DNA of 43,482 bases from an uncultured Alphaproteobacteria bacterium (lineage in GTDB: Bacteria; Pseudomonadota; Alphaproteobacteria; HIMB59; GCA-002718135): contig CABXSY010000011.1 in the NCBI GenBank assembly GCA_902514875.1, forward strand, positions 1 through 43,482, given 5' to 3'. Below the pieces are notes generated by a model, which was not told the origin of the DNA, did no database searches, and saw only the letters and a list, made by a program, of their open reading frames with translations. The position numbers were made by a program, and so were the translations under genes. Positions 27,727 to 34,632 of the stretch are shown piece by piece; positions within the stretch are counted from its first letter, which is position 1; the number at the start of each line of letters is the position of its first letter.

Positions 27727-28698
27727 ATGTCAATTAATATTACATCTAGATTAGCAAAATTTGATGAACTTATTCCTAGTAATATTCCCTTTGTTGAGGG
27801 AAAACTAAAAGGACATCAAGATAGGAAAAATTATTCAGTAATCGGCCCTGGTGTAAGTGAAGATGCTAAACAAAATGTTAAAATAGCTGAAGAACATGGT
27901 TTTAATATTGGTGCAGTTAGTGCCGCTCCAATGAATGGATCTGGTTTACATAGCCATACAACTGCAGAGGTTTTTATTATTCACTCAGGTGCTTGGCGTT
28001 TTTATTGGGGTGTTGATGGCAAAGAAGGAGAAGTAATACTAAAAAAAGGTGACATCGCCTCTTTTCCCACAAATATGTTCAGAGGTTTTCAAAATGTAAG
28101 TGATGAAGAAGCTTTAATGTTTGTTGTGTTAGGAGAAAATGATCCAGGTGTAATTACTTGGACACCTAAACTTTTAAAAGATGCTAAAGAATCTGGCATG
28201 GTATTAATGAATGATAATTCTTTAATTGATACAGAGAAACAGAAAATAATAGATGAGACTAAGGTTATTCAACCGCTTGAAGATAATGAATTAGAGAGTT
28301 TTGATCACTACTCTTCTGAAGATATAGAAAAATTTGTGATTCGATTTAATAATAAAGATCAACACTTTGCTGATGATGATCACTATCAGTCTAATAAAAT
28401 TATTAACTATATTGATCAATTTAAAATTCACGATAAATCGTTTACTCCAAAAATACCGCATACTACAGGATTTAGTCTTTCTCTTCTTAATGGAAAAAGT
28501 GCCCATATAGATGAATACAAACTGGATAAATCAGAAGTCTATCACTGTTTATCTGGTGAATGGGAAATAGATTGCGATGGAGGCAAAGTAGTGATTAAAG
28601 AAAAGGATACCTTTTCAGTACCAAAAAATTCACTTCGTTCAATCAGGCAGATAAGTGATCATGATGGCAATTTATTTATAATACGACAAACTAATTAA
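27727..28698 (+). CDS. Bicupin protein with partly preserved metal site
   Basis: The 323-residue protein has two cupin beta-barrels, at about 60-140 and 240-320. The first keeps metal-motif 1 (GSGLHSHTTAEVFIIHSGAW, with H75, H77 and E81). In motif 2 (GDIASFPTNMFRGFQN) the usual histidine is not at its expected place. The second barrel (EYKLDKSEVYHCLSGEWEID, then SVPKNSLRSI) has no HxH. It could be a metal-dependent isomerase, epimerase or dioxygenase-like protein, or a ligand-binding one. It starts the rightward unit cupin-SnoaL-2-MetE-like, 35 bp after the operator palindrome. No precise function can be assigned. Confidence 0.8.
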   Translation: MSINITSRLAKFDELIPSNIPFVEGKLKGHQDRKNYSVIGPGVSEDAKQNVKIAEEHGFNIGAVSAAPMNGSGLHSHTTAEVFIIHSGAWRFYWGVDGKEGEVILKKGDIASFPTNMFRGFQNVSDEEALMFVVLGENDPGVITWTPKLLKDAKESGMVLMNDNSLIDTEKQKIIDETKVIQPLEDNELESFDHYSSEDIEKFVIRFNNKDQHFADDDHYQSNKIINYIDQFKIHDKSFTPKIPHTTGFSLSLLNGKSAHIDEYKLDKSEVYHCLSGEWEIDCDGGKVVIKEKDTFSVPKNSLRSIRQISDHDGNLFIIRQTN

Positions 28699-28709
28699 AT
28701 ATTAATTAT

Positions 28710-29702
28710 ATGAAAGGATTTGATTCACAATTCAAAGATTTTCCTGATTATATTTTAAAGATTACATATCAAATTTGGGAAAACAATGATGTTGAAGCAA
28801 TCAGAGATTATTACGCTGATACCCCAAATGTAAGTCTCCCTACACCTACAAGATCTCCATCTGGTGTAATTTATGGTGCAGACCCAGTAATTGAAAGTAC
28901 CTATGCTAGTAAAAAATTATTTCCCGACAGAACACTTTTAGGTGAAGATGTAATTTGGACAGGAAATGATGATGAGGGATATTTTTCATCGCATCGAATT
29001 TTATCAACCTCTACACATTCTGTTGATGGTATGTATGGGAAAGCGTCAGGAAAAAAACTATATTACCGAACTATCGCTGATTGTGCATGTATGAATAATC
29101 AAGTTTATGATGAGTGGCTTGTAAGAGACCAAGGAGCAATTGTGAGGCAAATTGGAATTGATCCAAAGAAATTTGCAAGCAATCTAATTAAAGATGAAGG
29201 TGGTCCTGAAAAAGCTAGTAAACCCTTTGATAAAAATACACCTATTAAAACTATTTATAAATCTCCTATCTTAGCTTCAGGTAACTGTGGAGAATTATAT
29301 GCAAATATCTTAACCTCTATTATGAATATTAATTTAGAGAAAACAATAAATGATAGTTATGACAGAGCTATACAGCAATTCCAGCCAGGGGGAAATACTC
29401 ACCATGGTAGAGATGAGGTAATAAAATTTTGGAAACAATTAAGAGATGCTTTTCCCAATGCACTATTCTCAATTGAACACATTGCTTTTACTGAAGAAAA
29501 ATATGAACCTAAAAAAGCTTCAGTTCGATGGTCTATGGTAGGTAAACATGAAGGAGATGGTCTTTTTGGAAAAGCTTCTAATTCTAAAATTTATATAATG
29601 GGTATCAATCATGTTGAGTTTGGAGAAAGAGGTATTAAAAATGAATGGGTTCTCTATGATGAAACTATGATTTGGAAACAGATTTTATTAAAAACAGGTT
29701 AA
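28710..29702 (+). CDS. SnoaL-2: tandem SnoaL/NTF2-fold protein, type B
   Basis: The 330-residue protein has two SnoaL-like domains, about 1-155 and 190-328. It starts MKGFDSQFKDFPDYILKITY and has GEDVIWTGNDDEGYFSSHRI. Domain 1 ends VYDEWLVRDQGAIVRQIGID, the usual place of the SnoaL acid-base residue. Domain 2 shows GRDEVIKFWKQLRDAFPNAL and GIKNEWVLYDETMIWKQIL. It is clearly closer to SnoaL-4 than to the type A proteins. It lies 11 bp after the cupin gene and 4 bp before the MetE-like gene, so the three are one operon. Confidence 0.82.
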   Translation: MKGFDSQFKDFPDYILKITYQIWENNDVEAIRDYYADTPNVSLPTPTRSPSGVIYGADPVIESTYASKKLFPDRTLLGEDVIWTGNDDEGYFSSHRILSTSTHSVDGMYGKASGKKLYYRTIADCACMNNQVYDEWLVRDQGAIVRQIGIDPKKFASNLIKDEGGPEKASKPFDKNTPIKTIYKSPILASGNCGELYANILTSIMNINLEKTINDSYDRAIQQFQPGGNTHHGRDEVIKFWKQLRDAFPNALFSIEHIAFTEEKYEPKKASVRWSMVGKHEGDGLFGKASNSKIYIMGINHVEFGERGIKNEWVLYDETMIWKQILLKTG

Positions 29703-29706
29703 TTTA

Positions 29707-30834
29707 ATGTTTAATATTTTGACAACACATGTTGGAAGCCTTCCTAGATCAAAAGAACTTTCAGAATTTTTATTTGCAAAAGATAAAGGTGAAAATTTCA
29801 GTCAAAGTAGCTTTGATGAAGTGTTAAAAAACAACGTCGAAAGTGTGGTGAAAAAACAACTTGATGTTGGAATTGATTTTGTCAGTGATGGTGAGATGAG
29901 TAAAATTAGCTACGCTACATATATTAAAGACAGAATTGATGGGTTCTCAGGTGAAAGCGAAAGAAGAGCACCTGCCGATCTTGATGATTTTCCAGAATAC
30001 AAAGAAAAGATTGCTAAAAGTGGTGGAACGCCAACTTATACCAGACCATGTTGTACAAACGAATTAAAAGTAAAAGATGAAACTTCTCTTTTACAGGATA
30101 TAAATAATTTTAAAAATTCACTTGATAAACTAAATCACCGTCATGCATTTATGAATTCAGCATCACCTGGTGTCATAAATGTTTTTATGCCAAATAAATT
30201 TTATAATACCGAAGATGAATATTTGGATAAATTATCTAATATTATGGCTAAAGAATATGAGGCTATAACAAAATCAGGTATTCAAGTTCAATTAGATTGC
30301 CCAGACCTTGCTTTAGCAAGACATATGAATTTTAAAAATTTATCTGAAGATGAGTTTATTAAACGTGCAGAGCTACAAATTGAATGCCTAAACTCAGCAT
30401 TATCTAATGTAGATGTTGAACAAACTAGAATGCATATATGTTGGGGTAATTATGAAGGACCTCACACACACGATATTGGTCTAGAAAAAATATTACCTAT
30501 AATTTTGAAGTCAAAGATAAAATACTTTCTCATTGAATCTTCTAATCCTAGACATGCACATGAATGGAAAGTTTTTCAAGATATAAAGTTACCAAAAGAT
30601 AAAGTTCTAGTACCTGGTGTAATTGATTCAACCTCAAATTTTGTTGAACATCCAGAAGTTGTTGCAGATAGATTAATTCAGTTTTCTACAGTCATTCCAA
30701 AAGATCAATTAATGGCAGGGACAGATTGTGGTTTTAGTACATTTGCTGGTTTTGGAAAAATTGATGAAAAAATTTGCTATGAAAAGCTTCATGCATTAGT
30801 TGAAGGTACTAAACTTGCCTCAAAAGTTATCTAA
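29707..30834 (+). CDS. Single-domain MetE-like zinc protein (cobalamin-independent methionine synthase C-terminal family)
   Basis: The 375-residue protein matches the C-terminal catalytic barrel of MetE (COG0620) and lacks the N-terminal half of the 750-residue enzyme. It opens ILTTHVGSLPRSKEL. The zinc/thiol ligands can be placed at H243 and C245 (RMHICWGNYEGPH), a glutamate in FLIESSNPRHAHE (E277) and C341 (AGTDCGFST). Relatives include core methionine synthases and epoxyalkane:coenzyme M transferase, which activate a thiol on zinc. In this cluster it more likely acts on a catabolic substrate or thiol adduct than on homocysteine, but this is inference. It converges on SnoaL-3 with no gap. 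Confidence 0.82.
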   Translation: MFNILTTHVGSLPRSKELSEFLFAKDKGENFSQSSFDEVLKNNVESVVKKQLDVGIDFVSDGEMSKISYATYIKDRIDGFSGESERRAPADLDDFPEYKEKIAKSGGTPTYTRPCCTNELKVKDETSLLQDINNFKNSLDKLNHRHAFMNSASPGVINVFMPNKFYNTEDEYLDKLSNIMAKEYEAITKSGIQVQLDCPDLALARHMNFKNLSEDEFIKRAELQIECLNSALSNVDVEQTRMHICWGNYEGPHTHDIGLEKILPIILKSKIKYFLIESSNPRHAHEWKVFQDIKLPKDKVLVPGVIDSTSNFVEHPEVVADRLIQFSTVIPKDQLMAGTDCGFSTFAGFGKIDEKICYEKLHALVEGTKLASKVI

Positions 30835-31839
30835 TTACTGATGTAAAAATTTTGCTCTTTCTAAAAGATCCACTCCTAGTTTTTTTAAAAAATGTAAATG
30901 ATCAATAAAGATCCAGTTTTCAGCCAGTTTATCTCCATCTCTTCGATATAAATCTACAACTCTCATCTCTGATTCAATGTCACTTGCATTTGTTAATCCT
31001 AAATATTCTCCCTTAGGTTTCATAATTAAATTTGGCCAACCAAACCAACCACCTAGATCATCTTCAGAGCTACTAAGTATGTGTCCATTGAAACGAACAA
31101 ACTCTAAACCATCTTGAAATGGTTTTGTGTGACCTTTTTGATAACCATCAATGGTATAAGAAGCTCCTATACCGCCTGGTCCCCACCAAATCATGTCATT
31201 ATGCCAATCTAATTCTAATTCTTCTTTGTAAGATTGCATTTTGGATCCTTTAACAAGTCGATCGCGCATTCTGTGAATTAAATCTAATGTTTTTTGACTT
31301 TCACTTTCATTAGAAACATCAAATTTTAAACCTTTATGATTCATTGGTCCTGGTGTTACACAAACGAGACCAGTAGATTCAGGAATTATAGAAAGACCTA
31401 GTTGCTGCATTAAATTCATTACATCTAAAAAAATCGCTCCTTCAGTAATTTTATTATTCTCTACTTTATAAAATTCAGCAAATCTTAATAAAATAGATTT
31501 ATAATTTGGTTTAAGGCTTACAAACGGTTTATTAAAAACACCCATGAAATGACCCATGCTGGAGATCCATTTCCCTTGATTTTTATCTAATGAATTTATC
31601 CCAGCATAAAATATATCTAATCGACGTTGTATAGGTGAAAATGAATCTTTAATTGGCTTCCAAAGATTATTAGCAACAAGATCCTTACTACTTAGTTCGT
31701 TGAAGGGATGTGTGCATTTCATAGTAAAATCTTCTGATGTGTACTTAGATATAACATCAGATAATGAATCAATGTTGCAACTATCTATTTCATTGAAATA
31801 ATTTAATACTAATTTTTTTTCTGCTTGGAGATCAGTCAT
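30835..31839 (-). CDS. SnoaL-3: tandem SnoaL/NTF2-fold protein, type A
   Basis: The 334-residue protein has two SnoaL-like domains, about 1-145 and 195-330. Domain 1 carries GKWISSMGHFMGVFNKPFVS and FAEFYKVENNKITEGAIFLD. The linker VCVTPGPMNHKGL is nearly the same as in SnoaL-6 (LCTPAPMTSDGL). Domain 2 starts with the type A motif DWHNDMIWWGPGGIGASYTI and ends RVVDLYRRDGDKLAENWIFI. It is transcribed alone, divergent from SnoaL-4 across a 107-bp region with two operator-like palindromes. The function is unknown. Confidence 0.82.
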   Translation of the reverse strand: MTDLQAEKKLVLNYFNEIDSCNIDSLSDVISKYTSEDFTMKCTHPFNELSSKDLVANNLWKPIKDSFSPIQRRLDIFYAGINSLDKNQGKWISSMGHFMGVFNKPFVSLKPNYKSILLRFAEFYKVENNKITEGAIFLDVMNLMQQLGLSIIPESTGLVCVTPGPMNHKGLKFDVSNESESQKTLDLIHRMRDRLVKGSKMQSYKEELELDWHNDMIWWGPGGIGASYTIDGYQKGHTKPFQDGLEFVRFNGHILSSSEDDLGGWFGWPNLIMKPKGEYLGLTNASDIESEMRVVDLYRRDGDKLAENWIFIDHLHFLKKLGVDLLERAKFLHQ

Positions 31840-31875
31840 TTCATTTTGATTATATTAATAAACTAAAAAAGACAA

Positions 31876-31893
31876 TATTCATTTTTTTGAATA
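31876..31893. promoter_or_regulatory. Putative LacI-family operator 1, SnoaL-3/SnoaL-4 divergent region
   Basis: TATTCAT-TTTT-TTGAATA has the same arms and 4-bp spacing as the perfect palindromes at 27673 and 34523, with one mismatch pair next to the centre. It lies in the gap between two divergent SnoaL genes. Together with the next site, exactly 20 bp away centre to centre, it would put two repressor dimers on the same face of the helix. Confidence 0.6.
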
Positions 31894-31895
31894 AA

Positions 31896-31913
31896 ATTTC
31901 ATTGCTTTGAAAT
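31896..31913. promoter_or_regulatory. Putative LacI-family operator 2, SnoaL-3/SnoaL-4 divergent region
   Basis: ATTTCAT-TGCT-TTGAAAT again has 7-bp arms around a 4-bp centre, with one mismatched inner pair. It is a weaker variant of the ATTCAW-N4-TTGAAT motif and starts 2 bp after operator 1. It is 33 bp upstream of the SnoaL-4 start at 31947. Confidence 0.5.
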
Positions 31914-31946
31914 ATTTTTAAATGTATCTCATTACAAATACAAAAT

Positions 31947-33086
31947 ATGAAATTTAAAAAAATTAAAGATAAAAGACCAGAAGCTCTTCAAGATCATCAT
32001 ATGCCTAAGAGTTATGATATTTCGTTAAAAGCATACGGTGGTGGAGGAACAGCTAAATCATTAAATCCAAAACCAAAAAAACTTAAACATCAATCAATGA
32101 AGGGGTTTGAGGATCAGTATAAAAATATAATCGATTATATTGTAAGGATTACGTATCAAATATGGGAAGAAAAAAATATTGGCTATATCTATGACACCTA
32201 CAGTAAAGATTGCAGAGTTTGGGATGAATTTGGTTTACAATCTGGATCTGAAAAAATTGTAGCTGATACTGTACATACAAACAACGCTTTTCCAGATATT
32301 CGTTTATTTGCAGATGAAGTTATTTGGGCAGGAGATGAAAATGCAAGTTTTCATACTTCGCATAGAACAATTATTACTGGAACAAATACTGGATTTAGCA
32401 AATTTTCCAAACCAACTGGTAAAAAAGTAAGATTATTTTGTATTGCGAACTGTGTAGCCAAAAATAATGAAATTTATTATGAAAATGTTGTCTATGATAC
32501 AGCAGGTTTAATTAAACAACTCGGATTAGATTTAAATCAAGTTGCCAAGCAACTTGTCGATGAGGGAATTGCAGGACCCTATGCCCCTCATTTTAAAAAC
32601 TCTAAACCAACAAGAAATATTACTAAATTAAAACCAATTAGTTTTGATATTCCAGATAAAATTACAAATGTAAGAGAGTTTGTTCATGCAGTTTATGATA
32701 CAATTTGGAATAGACGAAACTTTTCTGCAATAAATAAAGTATACTCTAGTAATGTAGCATTTGAAGGTTCAACTGGTCGTAAATTTAAAGGAGTTTTGCA
32801 ATTAAGAAAATTTATAATTTCACTTTTAGCTTCATTTCCTGATCTTGCACTCAGTATTGAAGATTTATACTGGATGGGCAATTTAAAAGATGGTTACTTA
32901 GTATCGGTTCGTTGGGGCGCAGTAGGAAATCATAGAGGTAATGGCTCATATGGTCAACCATCTAATAGAGAAGTGTATTTGTGGGGAATCACTCAATGGG
33001 AAATTAAAAATAATAAAATTATTAAAGAGTGGACTGGTTTTAATGAGCTCGCAATTCTAATGCAAATTTTAGGAGATAAAAAATGA
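31947..33086 (+). CDS. SnoaL-4: tandem SnoaL/NTF2-fold protein, type B, with Gly/Lys-rich N-terminal extension
   Basis: The 379-residue protein is a paralogue of SnoaL-2. From residue 51 it reads MKGFEDQYKNIIDYIVRITY, which lines up with the first residues of SnoaL-2, followed by DEVIWAGDENASFHTSHRTI. The preceding 50 residues are basic, with a Gly run (AYGGGGTAKSLNPKPKK) and no domain I recognise; ATG 32097 is therefore an alternative start. Domain 2 (about 235-378) has RKFKGVLQLRKFIISLLASF and SVRWGAVGNHRGNGSYGQP. The stop overlaps the SnoaL-5 start by ATGA, so the two products are probably made in step. Confidence 0.8.
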   Translation: MKFKKIKDKRPEALQDHHMPKSYDISLKAYGGGGTAKSLNPKPKKLKHQSMKGFEDQYKNIIDYIVRITYQIWEEKNIGYIYDTYSKDCRVWDEFGLQSGSEKIVADTVHTNNAFPDIRLFADEVIWAGDENASFHTSHRTIITGTNTGFSKFSKPTGKKVRLFCIANCVAKNNEIYYENVVYDTAGLIKQLGLDLNQVAKQLVDEGIAGPYAPHFKNSKPTRNITKLKPISFDIPDKITNVREFVHAVYDTIWNRRNFSAINKVYSSNVAFEGSTGRKFKGVLQLRKFIISLLASFPDLALSIEDLYWMGNLKDGYLVSVRWGAVGNHRGNGSYGQPSNREVYLWGITQWEIKNNKIIKEWTGFNELAILMQILGDKK

Positions 33087-33502
33087 CTTTAGATGAAAGT
33101 AAAAAATTATTAGCTGATATGTATGATGCACTTAATGCTCAAGATCTAGAAGCACAACACAAGTACTGGCATGATAATATGGTCTGGCATGGTCCTCCAG
33201 GTTTTGGCGATATCCATGGTATAGAAAATTTTAAATATAAAGTTCTAAAACCTTTTTATGAAGCATTTCCAGATTATCATGTAAAAAATGATATTGTGGT
33301 TGCTGAAGGTAAGTGGATTAGTGCAACAGGATTTTTAACAGGCACACATAGTGGAAAATATCTTGGAGTAGAGCCAACAGGTAAATCTATAAAAATGCAA
33401 TTTTCAGATTTTTGGACCATTAAAGATGGAAAGTTTTTAGATAATTACGTTATGGTAGATAATCATGGTGTTTTCGAACAGATGGGATTAAAATTTAAGT
33501 AA
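33083..33502 (+). CDS. SnoaL-5: single-domain SnoaL/NTF2-fold protein, type A
   Basis: The 139-residue protein is the only single-domain SnoaL-like protein of the cluster. It carries the complete type A motif (YWHDNMVWHGPPGFGDIHGI), then FYEAFPDYHVKNDIVVAEG, GTHSGKYLGVEPTGKSIKMQ and DFWTIKDGKFLDNYVMVD. This order matches the ester-cyclase/SnoaL family closely, so it may show the ancestral unit from which the tandem proteins arose. It overlaps SnoaL-4 by 4 bp and converges on the lacI-type gene with 1 bp between the stops. Confidence 0.85.
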   Translation: MTLDESKKLLADMYDALNAQDLEAQHKYWHDNMVWHGPPGFGDIHGIENFKYKVLKPFYEAFPDYHVKNDIVVAEGKWISATGFLTGTHSGKYLGVEPTGKSIKMQFSDFWTIKDGKFLDNYVMVDNHGVFEQMGLKFK

Positions 33503-33503
33503 A

Positions 33504-34502
33504 TTATTTTGTAGTTTTTCTTTTTATAAGTCTTCCCTGTACAATATGATTTATAGGTTCAAAATCTGGATCTTTAATATACTCATTTATTAATTGAGTT
33601 GCCAGTTTTGACATTTGTCTAATAGGTTGTCTTACAGTTGTAAGACTAAATGACTCCCAAGCTGACATCGATATATCGTCATAACCAATAATTTCTAACT
33701 GAGAAGGAGTTTTTAATGAAGTATTTTTTTTTATATAATCTAAACATCCAAATGCCATTGTGTCATCAGCACAAAATATTGCACTTATCTTTTTATTGAA
33801 AATTTTTTCAGCTGCTTGATATCCACCTTCATATGTAAAAAAACCTTTTTCAATATTTAATTTAATTTTTTTATTATTTTTAAGATAATTTTTAAAACCT
33901 TTACATCGCTCATCACTTACAAAAGATCCTTTTGGTCCTTCAATAAGGCCAATATTTTTATGATTTTTTTTGGTAAAATATTCTGCAACTAATTCTCCTC
34001 CGTTACGATGATCACACGCAACGGAACTTATCGTTGGTATATTCCAACTTCTATTATAAGCAATAAATTGTATTCTTTTCTGATTACAATCTTCAACAAA
34101 ATTATCAGTAGGTTTTGTTGCTGATATTATTGCAATGAGTTTTTCTTTTAAATATGGCTGTATTAATTTTTCATCTAATTCTTCACCATCATCTGTTGTA
34201 ATTAATAAAATTCTAAAGCCTCCATTTCTAAGTGCTTCATGTAACTCAATTAAAACTTCTGGATAATATCTACTCGTAACATAAGGTAAAATGACAGCCA
34301 CTAACCCACTATCATCATTAGATGTTAAATTAGATGATGTGTAAGGTGCCTTATATTTTAATTTCCTAGCAGCTTCCAAAACTCTTAACTTTGTTCTACT
34401 AGAAATGCTAGCGCCTTTAGTAAAGCACCTTGAAACTGCTGACTGGGATACTCCTGCTAATTTCGCTACATCCTGTGATGTCGCAGGCTTTATAAAATTC
34501 AT
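33504..34502 (-). CDS. LacI-family transcriptional regulator
   Basis: The 332-residue regulator has the LacI helix-turn-helix at 8-30 (TSQDVAKLAGVSQSAVSRCF) with the hinge helix RTKLRVLEAARKLKY. A periplasmic-binding-protein-like effector domain follows, with GLVAVILPYVTSRYYPEVL, ACDHRNGGELVAEYF, IGLIEGPKGSFVSDERCKGF and FCADDTMAFGCLDYI. It is divergent from the ABC binding-protein gene, and a perfect 20-bp palindrome in the gap is the obvious autoregulatory operator. The same palindrome in two further gaps suggests that it controls the whole 25.2-40.4 kb cluster, with a sugar-like or polyol-like effector. Confidence 0.92.
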   Translation of the reverse strand: MNFIKPATSQDVAKLAGVSQSAVSRCFTKGASISSRTKLRVLEAARKLKYKAPYTSSNLTSNDDSGLVAVILPYVTSRYYPEVLIELHEALRNGGFRILLITTDDGEELDEKLIQPYLKEKLIAIISATKPTDNFVEDCNQKRIQFIAYNRSWNIPTISSVACDHRNGGELVAEYFTKKNHKNIGLIEGPKGSFVSDERCKGFKNYLKNNKKIKLNIEKGFFTYEGGYQAAEKIFNKKISAIFCADDTMAFGCLDYIKKNTSLKTPSQLEIIGYDDISMSAWESFSLTTVRQPIRQMSKLATQLINEYIKDPDFEPINHIVQGRLIKRKTTK

Positions 34503-34522
34503 TATTTATCCCCTCATTTTTA

Positions 34523-34542
34523 ATATTCAAAACCTTGAATAT
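34523..34542. promoter_or_regulatory. Putative LacI-family operator, lacI-type gene/ABC transporter divergent region
   Basis: ATATTCAAAACCTTGAATAT is a perfect palindrome of 8-bp arms (ATATTCAA / TTGAATAT) around AACC. It lies 20 bp upstream of the regulator's start codon and about 90 bp upstream of the binding-protein start. Its right arm, TTGAAT, could double as a -35 element for the transporter operon, with a CAATAT 17 bp further on. It is the best of four copies of the motif in the window. Confidence 0.78.
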
Positions 34543-34592
34543 CAATTCATATTATTGCAATATTTACTAATACTAATATAAAGGATTTATTC

Positions 34593-34615
34593 ATAAATGT
34601 GAATTTCACATTTAT
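34593..34615 (+). promoter_or_regulatory. Perfect inverted repeat / hairpin in the leader of the binding-protein gene
   Basis: The arms ATAAATGTGAA and TTCACATTTAT are exact reverse complements around a single T. As RNA they would form about a 9-bp stem with a 5-base loop. The repeat ends only 5 bases before the AAGGGG ribosome-binding site (34621-34626) of the ATG at 34633. It may protect the transcript, modulate translation, or bind a second regulator. It differs in sequence from the LacI-type palindrome. Confidence 0.55.
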
Positions 34616-34632
34616 ATACTAAGGGGAAATAT

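Noticed and set aside
34599-34610. TGTGA / TCACA half-sites that look like a CRP/FNR-type box
   Set aside because: The half-sites are only 2-3 bases apart instead of six, so the spacing is wrong for CRP. The longer perfect repeat explains them better.
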